Assembly: GCF_010499245.1 (NCBI RefSeq)
Contig: NZ_JAAGOW010000001.1
Span: 620,001-684,000, forward strand
Direction: 5' to 3'
Source of the DNA: Variovorax sp. WS11
GTDB lineage: Bacteria; Pseudomonadota; Gammaproteobacteria; Burkholderiales; Burkholderiaceae_C
Length of the DNA: 64,000 bases
Positions within the stretch are counted from its first letter, which is position 1. Each line of letters starts with the position of its first letter. Shown piece by piece: positions 25,262 through 34,382 of this stretch. The notes beneath the pieces are model-generated. The model did no database searches and was not told the origin of the DNA. It saw nothing but the letters and a program-made list of their open reading frames with translations. The position numbers were made by a program, and so were the translations under genes.

Positions 25262-26260
25262 TCACGCCTCGCGATCCCGCACCCGCACCCGCATCTGCAG
25301 CGGCCGTCCGTCCTGCCAGGCCGCCAGGTTGTCCAGGAACAGCCGCGCCACGCGCGCCGCGTTACCGTCGGAAAAGCCGGCGCTGTGCGGCGTGACGATG
25401 ACGCCGGGCAGCTCCCACAGCGGCGAATCCGCCGCCAGCGGCTCGTGCGCGAACACGTCGAGGAAGGCGCCGGCGAGCCGGCCGGCCTGCACTGCGGCAA
25501 TCAGTGCGGGCTCGTCGACGCACTCGCCGCGCGCCACGTTTACCAGATGCGCACCCGCGGGCAGCAGGGCCAAGGCACCGGCATCCACGAGGTGGCGCGT
25601 GCGCTCGCTCAGCGGGCAGGCCAGGATCAGCCAGTCGGCGCGCGGAAGCACCGTCGCCAGGTCCTCGAAGGCCACGGTCTCGATACCCGCCCCCGCCGCT
25701 GCCGCGCTGCTGCGCACCACCACGAGCCGCAACCCCAGCGAGCCCAGCAAGGCCCCGAGCTGCCGGCCGATCGGCCCCCAGCCGACGATGACGGCCGTCT
25801 GCCCCGCGAGGTCGCGCGGCAGGCCGCTGCCGATCAGCGGCGCCCATCGGCGCGCCTGCTGTGCCGCCATCAGTTGCGGGAAGCGCCGGGCCAGCGCGAG
25901 CAGGCCGGCCAGCGCCGTCTGCGCGACGATCGCGGCATTGGCACCCGAGGAGTTGGTGAGCGCGACGCCCCGGCGCAGCAGCTCGACGAAGACCGGCCGG
26001 TCGGCGCCGGCCGAATGCAGGTGGACCCAGCGCAGACTCGGCGCCCCCAGCAGCGCGTCGTAGAAGACCTGCGTCGCCGGCAGCACCGCATGCTTGGTGG
26101 AAAGCCCCGTGACGTCGCGCGAGACGAAGGCGATGTCGGCATCGACGCCCGGCTGCGCCGCCACGAAGACATGCGCCCTGCCCCCCAGCACCTGCGCGAC
26201 GGCCGGCGCGAGCTGCTCGCGCGCCGGCCCGGACAGCAGGATGCGCAGCGGCGCGCTCAC
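25262..26260 (-). CDS. D-2-hydroxyacid dehydrogenase
   Basis: 332-residue NAD(P)-dependent D-isomer-specific 2-hydroxyacid dehydrogenase. The cofactor motif is VGWGPIGRQLG, the catalytic Arg lies in NVARGECVDE, and AHEPL with TPHSAG supply the Glu and His of the catalytic triad. It should interconvert a 2-keto acid and the matching D-2-hydroxy acid. The start is GTG 26260, overlapping the Bug stop as GTGA; the frame stays open far upstream, but only this start gives a normal protein. Last gene of the five-gene tricarballylate-type operon. Confidence 0.9.
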   Translation of the reverse strand: MSAPLRILLSGPAREQLAPAVAQVLGGRAHVFVAAQPGVDADIAFVSRDVTGLSTKHAVLPATQVFYDALLGAPSLRWVHLHSAGADRPVFVELLRRGVALTNSSGANAAIVAQTALAGLLALARRFPQLMAAQQARRWAPLIGSGLPRDLAGQTAVIVGWGPIGRQLGALLGSLGLRLVVVRSSAAAAGAGIETVAFEDLATVLPRADWLILACPLSERTRHLVDAGALALLPAGAHLVNVARGECVDEPALIAAVQAGRLAGAFLDVFAHEPLAADSPLWELPGVIVTPHSAGFSDGNAARVARLFLDNLAAWQDGRPLQMRVRVRDREA

Positions 26261-27267
26261 TCCGGCGTGGCCCCCGACTCGCGCACGATCACCTTCCACT
26301 TCTCGTACTCCTTCTGCGTGAACTGGCCGAACTGCGCCGGCGTTCCGCCGACCGGATCGGCGCCCTCGCGCACCATCTGCTCTTCCAGCGAGGGCAGGAT
26401 CTCGTTCACCGTCTTGTTCAGCAGCGCGATCACCGGCTCGGGCGTGCCCTTGGGCGCGAAGAATCCGAACCACGAGCCCGCCGAGAAGCCCGGGAAGCCC
26501 TTCTCCGCCACCGTCGGCACGCCCGGCAGCGAGCGCGACGGCCCGAGGCTGGACACTGCCAGCGCCCGCAGCTTGCCGGCACGGATGTGCGAGATCACCG
26601 ACGGAATGGTGGCGAACATGAACTGCAGCCGCCCGGCCAGCAGGTCGGTGAGCGCATTGGCGCCCTTGTAGGGGACGTGCAGCGTGTCCGCGCCGATGCG
26701 CTGGCTCAGCATGTAGCTCGACAGGTGCGAGGAGGTGCCGACGCCGGTGGAGCCGTAGCTCAGCTTGCCGGGGTTGGCCTTGGCGTGGGCGATGAAATCC
26801 TCGAAGCTCTTCGCCGGCACCGAGGGGTTCACGACCAGCACGTTGGGCACGTCCGCGATCTGCACGATGGGCACGAGGTCCTTCAGCGGATCGTAGGAGA
26901 GGTTCTTGTAGAGCGTCTGGTTGACGGCCATCGGACCCACCGAATTGACGATCAGCGTGTAGCCGTCCGGCGCCGCGCGGACCACGCTCTCGGTGCCGAT
27001 GTTGCCGCCGCCGCCGGGCTTGTTGTCGATCACGAAAGGCTGCTTGAGCCGTTCCGACAGCTGCTGCGTCACCGCGCGCGCGAGGATGTCGGTGGTGCCG
27101 CCGGCGGTGAAGGCGACGACCACCCGCACGGGCTTCGCGGGCCAGGCGGGGGCCTGAGCCAAGGCCGGTGCGCCTGCGCCGCAGGCCAGGAGGGCAGCGG
27201 CGCACACCAGCCGGCGGCGCCCCGGCTGCGGGGCCGAAGAAACATCTGCATCGAAGCGCGTCGTCAT
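26257..27267 (-). CDS. Bug/TctC substrate-binding protein
   Basis: 336-residue Bug protein. The N-terminus has GRRRLVCAAALLACGAGAPA with a positively charged start, cleaved near ALAQA. Motifs: KPVRVVVAFTAGGTTDILAR, FVIDNKPGGGGNIG, DGYTLIVNSVGP, HVPYKGANALTDLLAG. AAGGAGACAAG precedes ATG 27267. In this operon it most likely binds the tricarboxylic or hydroxy-acid substrate of the neighbouring enzymes, the classical role of TctC. No TctA or TctB membrane gene is near. Confidence 0.92.
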   Translation of the reverse strand: MTTRFDADVSSAPQPGRRRLVCAAALLACGAGAPALAQAPAWPAKPVRVVVAFTAGGTTDILARAVTQQLSERLKQPFVIDNKPGGGGNIGTESVVRAAPDGYTLIVNSVGPMAVNQTLYKNLSYDPLKDLVPIVQIADVPNVLVVNPSVPAKSFEDFIAHAKANPGKLSYGSTGVGTSSHLSSYMLSQRIGADTLHVPYKGANALTDLLAGRLQFMFATIPSVISHIRAGKLRALAVSSLGPSRSLPGVPTVAEKGFPGFSAGSWFGFFAPKGTPEPVIALLNKTVNEILPSLEEQMVREGADPVGGTPAQFGQFTQKEYEKWKVIVRESGATPE

Positions 27268-27300
27268 GTCTTGTCTCCTTATCGTTCGTCGCGAATCGCT

Positions 27301-28089
27301 TCAGTCGCGGTAGCTCGGATCCATGCGGTCCAGCTTGCGCAGCAGCGCCGGCCACTCCATGAGCCCGTAGGGCCGGCGGGTGCCGGGCTGGTAGTTGTTC
27401 CAGGTTTCCTCCAATACCGGCTGCGGCACCGAACGCAGCGGGCTGTTGCACGACATGGCGCCGATCTGCGCGCGGCAGGCCAGTTCGAGCCGGTGCATCC
27501 AGTTGAAGGCCTCGCCCACGCTGCGCCCGACCACCAGCGCGCCGTGGTTGCGCAGGACCAGCGCCTCGCCCTGCCCCAGGTCGGCGATCAGCGAGGCCTG
27601 CTCGGCGGTGTCGAGCACCACGCCCTGGTAGTCGTGGTAGCCGACCTTCAGGAAGCGCATGGCGGTCTGCGTCAGCGGCAGCAGCCCGCATTCGAGCGAG
27701 GAGACGGCCATCGAGGCCCAGCTGTGCGTGTGGATCACGCAGGCCACCTCGGGCCGCGCCTCGTGCACCGCGCTGTGGATGACGTAGCCGGCCTTGTTGA
27801 CGCCGTAGCCGAGTTCGCCGAAGTCGGGCTTCGACAGGATGGCGCCCGAATGGTCGACCTTGATCAAACTGGAGGCGGTAATCTCCTCGTACATCATCCC
27901 GTAGGCGTTGATGAGGAAGGCGCCTTCCTCGTCCGGCACGCGCGAGGTGATGTGGTTGGCCATCATGTCGGCCATGCCGTAGTGCTCGATGAGCCGGTAG
28001 CAGGCCGCGAGGTCGATGCGCGCCTGCCACTCGGCCGCGGAGCAGCGCTCTCTCATGGAAGGGATGCGCAGGATTCCATCGTGGGACAT
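27301..28089 (-). CDS. class II aldolase/adducin-family protein
   Basis: 262-residue class II aldolase-like protein with HTHSWASMAVSS (metal His pair), LRNHGALVVG and MADMMANHITSRVP. Related to the paralog at 7934. In this operon, with a D-2-hydroxyacid dehydrogenase and TcuA/TcuB, a retro-aldol cleavage or decarboxylation of a hydroxylated tricarboxylate product is plausible but not shown. AAGAAAGGAAG lies before ATG 28089. Confidence 0.87.
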   Translation of the reverse strand: MSHDGILRIPSMRERCSAAEWQARIDLAACYRLIEHYGMADMMANHITSRVPDEEGAFLINAYGMMYEEITASSLIKVDHSGAILSKPDFGELGYGVNKAGYVIHSAVHEARPEVACVIHTHSWASMAVSSLECGLLPLTQTAMRFLKVGYHDYQGVVLDTAEQASLIADLGQGEALVLRNHGALVVGRSVGEAFNWMHRLELACRAQIGAMSCNSPLRSVPQPVLEETWNNYQPGTRRPYGLMEWPALLRKLDRMDPSYRD

Positions 28090-28137
28090 GTCGTGGTCTT
28101 CCTTTCTTTCTTGAATGCGGGTGGAGCGCGCCGGCCC

Positions 28138-29346
28138 TCAGTCGTCGCCGAGCTGCAAGCCGCTCGGCCGGCGCTTCTCGATCGCGAACTTGAGCAACGC
28201 CGCCGAGCGGAAGATGCCGTGCGCGAACTTGCCGTAGGGCAAGGTGAGGAACAGCGCCATCACCACCCCGAGGTGCACCGCCAGCAGCAGGGCCATGAAG
28301 CGCGTGTCGCGCCAGGCCAGCAGCGCCAGTCCGGTGAGGCTGGTCAGCAGCAGCAAGGCAATGAAGCCGCGGTCCATCGGCCGCTGGGCCGTGTCGCCAT
28401 GCGCCGGGTCGCGCCGCAGGTTCATCCACAGCAGGCCCAGCGGGCCGATCACCAGCCCGATGCCGCCGGCCGTGCCCAGCAGCACCGGCAGGCTGATGAG
28501 CGCATAGGGCGCCTCGAGCCCCAGCAGGTAGTGGTAGAGCGTCGCCACGCAGGTGGACGCGAAGCACAGCAGGAAGCCGTAGAAGGTGAAGTGATGAAAG
28601 CGCCGCCGCCAAAGCGTGAAGCGGTCGTCCTCGTTGTTGCAGCCCTCGCCGTGGCCGCCGTCGAGGTACTTGAGGCGCAGCGCGTCGCGCGTGGCTTCGG
28701 CAGCCGCGCCGTTGGCCGGCGATCCATCGCGACCCGGCGAGACCTCGCGCCAGAAGCGGCGCAAGCCCATGCCCAGCGCGAAGACGACAAAGAGGAACAC
28801 CACGCCGAACACGCCCGCCAGGAAGTTGTGCGGAAAGATGGCGTAGAAGTTGCCGGCCAGGGGCTCGTGCAGCAGCGAGCCGGACAGCGCCACGGCCAGC
28901 ACCAGGAACAGTGCCAGCCCGCCGGCCAGCGCCATTGCGACCGTGAGGCCGGCGCGGCCATAGAGCGCGCCCAGGGCCGGCGGCCACGCGTAGTCGTGGT
29001 AGGTCTGCATCCGCACCTGCGCCATCGCCCGCGGCACGTTGACCGCAAACTCGTGGGGCGGCGCGTACTGGCAGGCGTGCAGGCAGGCGCCGCAGTTGTG
29101 GCACAGGTTGGCGAGGTAGTGCGTGTCCGCCTTGCCGAATTCGAGCCGGCGCGTCATCGCGGGGAACACGGCGCAGAAGCCTTCGCAGTAGCGGCAGGCG
29201 TTGCAGATCTGCAGGATGCGGGAGACCTCCTCCTCGGTCGCCGTCGGCGGCAGCGCGGGCCGGATCGGAATGACGCGCGGGTTGGCTGTTCCAACGCCGT
29301 CCGCATCCAACCTGGCGCGCGCGACGAGTTCAGTGAGCGGCTGCAA
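28138..29346 (-). CDS. tcuB: TcuB-like membrane Fe-S electron carrier
   Basis: 402-residue integral membrane protein matching TcuB, which re-oxidises the flavin of TcuA and passes electrons to the quinone pool. An N-terminal ferredoxin-like domain holds two 4Fe-4S clusters: Cys48, Cys51, Cys54, Cys58 and Cys82, Cys85, Cys88, Cys92. Several hydrophobic segments follow (about residues 125-165, 170-195, 250-345 and 350-375). It overlaps tcuA by 17 bases. In Salmonella the TcuA/TcuB pair oxidises tricarballylate to cis-aconitate; the same reaction is likely here, though a related tricarboxylate is possible. Confidence 0.87.
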   Translation of the reverse strand: MQPLTELVARARLDADGVGTANPRVIPIRPALPPTATEEEVSRILQICNACRYCEGFCAVFPAMTRRLEFGKADTHYLANLCHNCGACLHACQYAPPHEFAVNVPRAMAQVRMQTYHDYAWPPALGALYGRAGLTVAMALAGGLALFLVLAVALSGSLLHEPLAGNFYAIFPHNFLAGVFGVVFLFVVFALGMGLRRFWREVSPGRDGSPANGAAAEATRDALRLKYLDGGHGEGCNNEDDRFTLWRRRFHHFTFYGFLLCFASTCVATLYHYLLGLEAPYALISLPVLLGTAGGIGLVIGPLGLLWMNLRRDPAHGDTAQRPMDRGFIALLLLTSLTGLALLAWRDTRFMALLLAVHLGVVMALFLTLPYGKFAHGIFRSAALLKFAIEKRRPSGLQLGDD

Positions 29347-30766
29347 CGGCGGTCTCCATCGATGTTCTTGTCTTGTCGTTCAATGCGCAGCGCGCGGCCT
29401 GCGTACCGGCAAAACGGCCGAAGGCCGTGCCGATGCTCATGCCCACGCCCGCGGTGTAGCCCTGCCCCAGCACGTTGCCGGCCATCATCTCGCCGGCCAC
29501 GAAGAGGTTGGGGCTCGGCCTGTCCGCAAAGCGCACCGCCGCGGTCTCGTCGACCTTCAGGCCGAGGTAGGTGAAGGTGATGCCGGGCCGCAGCGGGTAG
29601 GCGTAGAAGGGGGCGGTGTCCAGCGGACGCGCCCAGTGGGTCTTGGCCGGCGACAAGCCTTCGGTATGGCAGTCGTCCAGCGTCGTATGGTCGAAGCTGC
29701 CGGCGCGGCAGGCAGCGTTGTAGTTGCCGATGGTCTGCAGGAAGGTGGTCTCGTCGAGGCCGATCTTCTTGGCGATCTCGCCCAGCGTGTCGGCCTGCGT
29801 GCCCGGGAACACCGGCGGCATGAATCGGCCCACGGCCTTGCGGTCGATCACCGACCACGCGATCTGCCCCGGCTGCATCGCGACCAGGCGACCCCAGATC
29901 GCATAGCGCTTGGGCCAGAAGTCCTCGCCTTCGTCGTAGAAGCGCTTCGCCTCGCGGTTGACCACCACGCCGAGCGACACGCAGTCGATGCGGGTGCAGA
30001 TGCCGCCGTCGTAGAGCGGCGCGCGCGCATCGATGGCGACGCAGTGCGACTGCGAGGGGTCGCCCACGGTGTCGGCGCCGGCATCGATCATGTGCTTCAG
30101 CAGCACGCCCGTGTTGAAGCGCGTCCCGCGGATCAGGAAGTTGTCGGCGGGCCATTCCCCCCGCTCGTTCTGGCCCCAGGCCTCGCGCAGCCATTCGCGG
30201 TTGGATTCGAAGCCGCCGCAGGCCAGCACGCAGCTCTTCGCCTCGATGCGCTCGCCGGCGGCGGTGCGCGCGGCAACGAAGCGCTCGCCCTCGAGCTCGA
30301 TGGCAAGCACGGGCGTGTCGTAGCGGATCGCCACGCCCAGCCGCTCGGCGCTGCGGTAGTAGGCGTTGACCAGCGCCTTGCCGCCGCCCATGAAGAAGGC
30401 GTTGGTGCGCGCCACGTGGAGCGCGCCCGAAAGCGGCGGCTGGAAATGCACGCCGTGGCTGCGCATCCAGTCGCGACAGTTCGAGGAAGCGCGGATCACC
30501 AGCCGCGCGAGCTTCTCGTCGGTGCGGCCGCCGGTGACCTTCAACAGGTCCTGCCAGTACTCCTCTTCGGGATAGGCGTCGACCAGCACATCCTGCGGCG
30601 CGTCGTGCATGCAGCGCAGGTTGCGCACATGCTGCGAGTTGCCGCCGCGCCAGGCCCGCGGCGAGGCCTCCAGCACCAGCACCGACGCACCGGCCTCGCG
30701 CGCCATCAGCGCGGCGCACAGCGCGGCATTGCCGCCGCCGATCACCAAAACATCAAGGGGAGCCAT
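29330..30766 (-). CDS. tcuA: TcuA-like FAD-dependent tricarballylate dehydrogenase
   Basis: 478-residue flavoprotein of the fumarate-reductase/succinate-dehydrogenase flavoprotein family, matching TcuA in length and in partnership with TcuB. The FAD motif [21 protein letters not shown] is at the N-terminus, and a C-terminal [22 protein letters not shown] completes FAD binding. I chose ATG 30766 (MAPLDVLV) because it starts just before the FAD motif; the frame is open 27 codons further up without need. It should oxidise tricarballylate to cis-aconitate for the TCA cycle. First gene of a five-gene operon. Confidence 0.88.
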   Translation of the reverse strand: MAPLDVLVIGGGNAALCAALMAREAGASVLVLEASPRAWRGGNSQHVRNLRCMHDAPQDVLVDAYPEEEYWQDLLKVTGGRTDEKLARLVIRASSNCRDWMRSHGVHFQPPLSGALHVARTNAFFMGGGKALVNAYYRSAERLGVAIRYDTPVLAIELEGERFVAARTAAGERIEAKSCVLACGGFESNREWLREAWGQNERGEWPADNFLIRGTRFNTGVLLKHMIDAGADTVGDPSQSHCVAIDARAPLYDGGICTRIDCVSLGVVVNREAKRFYDEGEDFWPKRYAIWGRLVAMQPGQIAWSVIDRKAVGRFMPPVFPGTQADTLGEIAKKIGLDETTFLQTIGNYNAACRAGSFDHTTLDDCHTEGLSPAKTHWARPLDTAPFYAYPLRPGITFTYLGLKVDETAAVRFADRPSPNLFVAGEMMAGNVLGQGYTAGVGMSIGTAFGRFAGTQAARCALNDKTRTSMETAVAAAH

Positions 30767-30818
30767 GCACTGCGTTCTCTTGTCTTCATCGAGGGAAGCA
30801 GCAACTGTAGGAAGGGTG

Positions 30819-30840
30819 GCGCCCTCTGCCCAGGGGGCGC
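30819..30840. promoter_or_regulatory. inverted repeat upstream of tcuA
   Basis: GCGCCC (30819-30824) and GGGCGC (30835-30840) can pair across a 10-base loop. The hairpin lies between the LysR stop and the tcuA start. It has no T-run, so it could be a weak terminator or an operator. Confidence 0.35.
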
Positions 30841-30854
30841 ATCGCATGGCCCCT

Positions 30855-30867
30855 TCACGAATCGTGA
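30855..30867. promoter_or_regulatory. 13-bp palindrome upstream of tcuA, candidate operator
   Basis: TCACGAATCGTGA has 5-bp arms and a 3-base spacer. It lies 13 bases after the LysR stop and about 89 bases upstream of the tcuA start codon, which suits an activator site for tcuA. Assignment to the neighbouring LysR protein is a guess. Confidence 0.4.
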
Positions 30868-30879
30868 TGGGTCTGGAGG

Positions 30880-31827
30880 CTAACGCGCGCCGTCCGCCAG
30901 CGATGCGCCGGGCCAGTGCCCGGCACGCACCAGCGCCTGCGCGGTGTCCGTCAACACGATGCGCACCGCCAGTGCCGCGGGCGTGAGCTCATCGTCCGAC
31001 AGGCTGCACACCGCATTGCGGCGCCGGGCCTCGCGATCGGCCAGCGGCGCCATGTGGAAGCGCTCCGCCGCATCCGGCCACCGCCCGACCGCCGCGCCGG
31101 GCTGCACGGTCGCGCCGAAGCCGGCGTCGACGGTGTCCATGAGCATCGCCAGCGAATCGATCTCGGCCACCAGATGCGGCACCACCCCTTCGCGCAGAAA
31201 GGCGGCATCGATCACGCTGCGCAGTCCGTGCGTGCCGGTGGGCAGGATCAAGGGCAGCCTGGCCAGCCGGGCGGTGGAGATGCTGCGCGTGCTCGTCGCT
31301 GCGCTGGCCGACATGTGGCGGCGGGCGCGGATCAGCAGCAGCTTCTCCTCCAGCAGCGGCATCACGCTCCAGCGCCTCGCGGCCTGGGTGTTGAAGAGGA
31401 CGGCCAGGTCGAGCTGCCGGGCATTGAGCATCGCCGTCAGGTGGCCCGAGAGGCTTTCGACCATGTGCAGGCGCACGTCCGGATAGCGCTCGCGCATCGC
31501 GCGCATGAAGGGCATGGCCAGCACCGCCGCGGTGGTCGGCGCGAGTCCGACGCTGACAGTGCCCGTCAGCCGCGCATGCTTCGCGACGCGGGCGGCCTGG
31601 TCCGCGTGCCGCAGCGTCAGCTGCGCTTCGCGGAAGAAGGCCAGGCCCGCTTCCGTGGGCACCGCGCCCTTGGCCGTGCGTTGCAGCAGGCGCGTCGCCA
31701 GCTCGCTCTCGAGCCGGCTGATCTGCTGGCTGAGCGCCGATTGCACGAGGTCGAGGTCGATCGCCGCGCGGCCGATGCTGCCGAGCTCGACCGTGCGAAC
31801 GAAGTAGCGGAGCTGGCGCAGTTCCAT
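30880..31827 (-). CDS. LysR-type regulator of the tcu cluster
   Basis: 315-residue LysR protein with helix-turn-helix LRQLRYFVRTVELGSIGRAAIDLDLVQSALSQQISRLE and an effector domain ending GHWPGASLADGAR. It resembles the Nac/TcuR-type group. It reads in the same direction as the downstream tcuA operon, 113 bases before it, and is the likely regulator; in Salmonella, TcuR controls tcuABC. A palindrome and an inverted repeat lie between it and tcuA. Confidence 0.9.
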   Translation of the reverse strand: MELRQLRYFVRTVELGSIGRAAIDLDLVQSALSQQISRLESELATRLLQRTAKGAVPTEAGLAFFREAQLTLRHADQAARVAKHARLTGTVSVGLAPTTAAVLAMPFMRAMRERYPDVRLHMVESLSGHLTAMLNARQLDLAVLFNTQAARRWSVMPLLEEKLLLIRARRHMSASAATSTRSISTARLARLPLILPTGTHGLRSVIDAAFLREGVVPHLVAEIDSLAMLMDTVDAGFGATVQPGAAVGRWPDAAERFHMAPLADREARRRNAVCSLSDDELTPAALAVRIVLTDTAQALVRAGHWPGASLADGAR

Positions 31828-31869
31828 GTAGGGCTGATCGAAGGAAGCAGCGGCGATCCTCGCATACCT

Positions 31870-33150
31870 TCACGCGGCAAACTCGGGCGACCGGGCCACC
31901 ACCGCGCCGATCTCCTGCATCAGCGCCCGCGCGCCCGGCGAGGGGAAGGCACCCTGGCGCTGCGTGAGTCCGATCCGGCGCTGCGTCTTGTCGAGGGGAA
32001 AGTTCAAGACGACCAGGCTGCCGTCGCGAATCTCGTAGCGCAGCTGGTGCGCCGAGATCGCGGTCAGCATGTCGCTCTCCAGCAGCAGGCCGCGCAGCAC
32101 CGCGAGGTCGCCGGTCTCGACCGCAGGCACCGGCGCGGCCTGCTTCGCTTCCGAGAAGAAGCGCTCCAGCAGCTCGCGCGACGGCGAGCCCGGCCGTGAA
32201 AGCACCCAGCTCGCCTGGCGCAGCGCGTCGAAGTCGATGCTGCGCGCGGCGCGCGCCAGCGGATGTCCGGCGCGCGCGATCACTGAAATGCGGTCCTCGA
32301 ACAGCGCTTCCTGCTGCAGGTCCTTCGCCTCCTCGTCGCTGCGCAGCGCGCCGAGGATGAAGTCGATGTCGCCGCTGCGCAGCGATGCCGCCAGCGCGTC
32401 GTACGGGCTCTCGACCGTCGCGACGTGCAGCCCCGGATGGCGCGCGAGCAGCGAGGCGATCGCGAGCGGCAGGATCTGCGTGCGCCCGAGCGGCAGCGCA
32501 CCGACGTTCACGCTGCCCTGCAGCGTCCCCTCGCTGGCCGCGATGTCCGGGCCGATGTGGCGCAGCTCGGCCAGCACCCGCTTGAAGTGGAAGGCGGCGA
32601 TCTCGCCGGCCGGCGTCGGCGACAGCCCGCGCGCGGTGCGATCGAAGAGCGCGACGCCGAGTCCGGCCTCCAGGTCCTTCAGCGCGCTGCTGATGGCCGG
32701 CTGCGTGATGCCGAACTCGCGCGCGACGGTGAGCATGCTGCGCTTCTCCACCAGGCTCGCGACCACCGCGAGACGCCGGCCGTTCAGGATCGACGCGAAC
32801 AGCGAGTGGACGTCGGCGGAGGCGCCGATGCCGCCGCGCGCCACGAGCTGGGCCCGCGCGTCCTCGAACTCGCGCTCGATGCGGCGCGCACGCACCAGCA
32901 CCAGCTCGCCGTAGGAGTTCAGCGCCATGCCGCGTGCGCGGCGCTCGAACAGCGGGCGGCCCAGCTCGCCCTCGAGTTCGGAGATGGCGCGCGTGACGCC
33001 CGAGGCCACGCGGTACAGCGATTCCGCGGCGCCGGCGATGCTGCCGGCCGCCGCCACCGCCGAGAAGGCGCGCAGGTGCCGCAGGTTGATGCCGAGGGCG
33101 GCAGCATGCGCCCTGCCTATAACTTTGTGTCGTTCGCGTTCGGGGGCCAT
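31870..33150 (-). CDS. LysR-family regulator with two helix-turn-helix domains
   Basis: 426-residue protein, about 120 longer than a normal LysR regulator. Residues about 22-80 form one LysR-type helix-turn-helix (NLRHLRAFSAVAAAGSIAGAA, VTRAISELEGELGRPLFERR). Residues about 124-183 form a second (GRRLAVVASLVEKRSML, ITQPAISSALKDLEAGLGVALFDR). A single effector-binding domain follows (about 205-420). The second helix-turn-helix adjoins the effector domain in the normal way, so the first looks like an added copy. It is divergent from ligJ, with 178 bases between, and is the likely gallate-pathway regulator. Tandem domains would allow one dimer to grip four half-sites. Confidence 0.88.
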   Translation of the reverse strand: MAPERERHKVIGRAHAAALGINLRHLRAFSAVAAAGSIAGAAESLYRVASGVTRAISELEGELGRPLFERRARGMALNSYGELVLVRARRIEREFEDARAQLVARGGIGASADVHSLFASILNGRRLAVVASLVEKRSMLTVAREFGITQPAISSALKDLEAGLGVALFDRTARGLSPTPAGEIAAFHFKRVLAELRHIGPDIAASEGTLQGSVNVGALPLGRTQILPLAIASLLARHPGLHVATVESPYDALAASLRSGDIDFILGALRSDEEAKDLQQEALFEDRISVIARAGHPLARAARSIDFDALRQASWVLSRPGSPSRELLERFFSEAKQAAPVPAVETGDLAVLRGLLLESDMLTAISAHQLRYEIRDGSLVVLNFPLDKTQRRIGLTQRQGAFPSPGARALMQEIGAVVARSPEFAA

Positions 33151-33254
33151 CGTCTACGTTCCTTCCCGGGCAGTCAGCCCTGAGGGCTCCGGGGGTAAAC
33201 CCTAGCACATAAGAAAGTCTGAGGGCATAGCAAGGCGAACTCACCCCACGCCGC

Positions 33255-33282
33255 GGCATGCGCAATCACACTCTCGGCATGC
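33255..33282. promoter_or_regulatory. GGCATGC direct repeats upstream of ligJ
   Basis: GGCATGC occurs at 33255-33261 and again at 33276-33282, exactly 21 bp apart (two helical turns), 47 bases before the ligJ start codon. The core GCATGC is itself palindromic. Nearby, AGCCC-TGA-GGGCT forms a separate inverted repeat at 33176-33188. These are candidate sites for the divergent two-domain LysR regulator; binding is not shown. Confidence 0.4.
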
Positions 33283-33328
33283 CCGATTCACTGCATTTCC
33301 CCCGGCCCTCGCGCCGACTGGAGGCCCG

Positions 33329-34357
33329 ATGATCATCGACTGCCACGGCCACTACACGACCGCCCCCAAGGCGCTGGAAGACTGGCGCAACCGGCAGATC
33401 GCCGGCATCCAGGACCCGTCGGCGAAGCCCGCGGTGTCGCAGCTGAAGATCAGCGACGACGAGCTGCGCGAATCGATCGAGAGCAACCAGCTGCGCCTGA
33501 TGAAGGAGCGCGGCAGCGACCTCACGATCTTCAGCCCGCGCGCCAGCTTCATGGCGCATCACATCGGCGACTTCGAGGTGTCCTCCACCTGGGCCGCCAT
33601 CTGCAACGAGCTGTGCTTCCGTGTGAGCCAACTCTTTCCCGAGCATTTCATCGGCGCAGCCATGCTGCCGCAGTCGCCGGGCGTGGACCCGCGCTCGTGC
33701 ATCCCGGAGCTGGAGCGCTGCGTGAGGGACTACGGCTTCGTCGCCATCAACCTCAACCCCGACCCCTCCGGCGGCCACTGGACCAGCCCGCCTCTGTCCG
33801 ACCGCCACTGGTATTCGCTCTACGAGAAGATGGTGGAGCACGACATCCCGGCGATGGTGCATGTGAGCACGAGCTGCAACGCCTGCTTCCACACCACCGG
33901 CGCGCACTACCTGAACGCCGACACCACTGCCTTCATGCAGTGCCTGACCTCGGACCTCTTCAAGGACTTCCCGACGCTGCGCTTCGTCATTCCGCACGGC
34001 GGCGGCGCGGTGCCCTACCACTGGGGGCGCTTCCGCGGCCTGGCGCAGGAGCTGAAGAAGCCGCTCCTGAAAGACCACCTGCTCAACAACATCTTCTTCG
34101 ACACCTGCGTCTACCACCAGCCGGGCATCGACCTGCTGACGCGCGTGATCCCGGTCGACAACATCCTGTTCGCCAGCGAGATGATCGGTGCAGTGCGCGG
34201 CATCGATCCGGAGACGGGCTTCAACTACGACGACACGCGGCGCTATGTCGACGCCACGCCGATGCTCGACGACGACGCCCGGCACAAGGTGTTCGAAGGC
34301 AATGCTCGCCGCGTGTACCCGCGCCTGGATGCCGCGCTCAAGGCCAGGGGCCTGTGA
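33329..34357 (+). CDS. ligJ: 4-oxalomesaconate hydratase
   Basis: 342-residue metal-dependent hydratase of the amidohydrolase superfamily. It adds water to 4-oxalomesaconate to give 4-carboxy-4-hydroxy-2-oxoadipate in the protocatechuate 4,5-cleavage and gallate pathways. Length and sequence match what I know of Sphingobium Lig[21 protein letters not shown] (metal His6 and His8), [34 protein letters not shown] and [12 protein letters not shown]. First gene of the operon; divergent from the two-domain LysR gene. The next gene, ligK, encodes the following step. Confidence 0.93.
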   Translation: MIIDCHGHYTTAPKALEDWRNRQIAGIQDPSAKPAVSQLKISDDELRESIESNQLRLMKERGSDLTIFSPRASFMAHHIGDFEVSSTWAAICNELCFRVSQLFPEHFIGAAMLPQSPGVDPRSCIPELERCVRDYGFVAINLNPDPSGGHWTSPPLSDRHWYSLYEKMVEHDIPAMVHVSTSCNACFHTTGAHYLNADTTAFMQCLTSDLFKDFPTLRFVIPHGGGAVPYHWGRFRGLAQELKKPLLKDHLLNNIFFDTCVYHQPGIDLLTRVIPVDNILFASEMIGAVRGIDPETGFNYDDTRRYVDATPMLDDDARHKVFEGNARRVYPRLDAALKARGL

Positions 34358-34382
34358 CGAACTCGACCAAAAGGAGCTGACC

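Noticed and set aside
25262..29104. A 1280-codon open frame on the minus strand
   Set aside because: It spans five genes. Only its last 332 codons, the hydroxyacid dehydrogenase, are coding; the rest is a shadow of TcuB, aldolase and Bug genes in a high-GC sequence.
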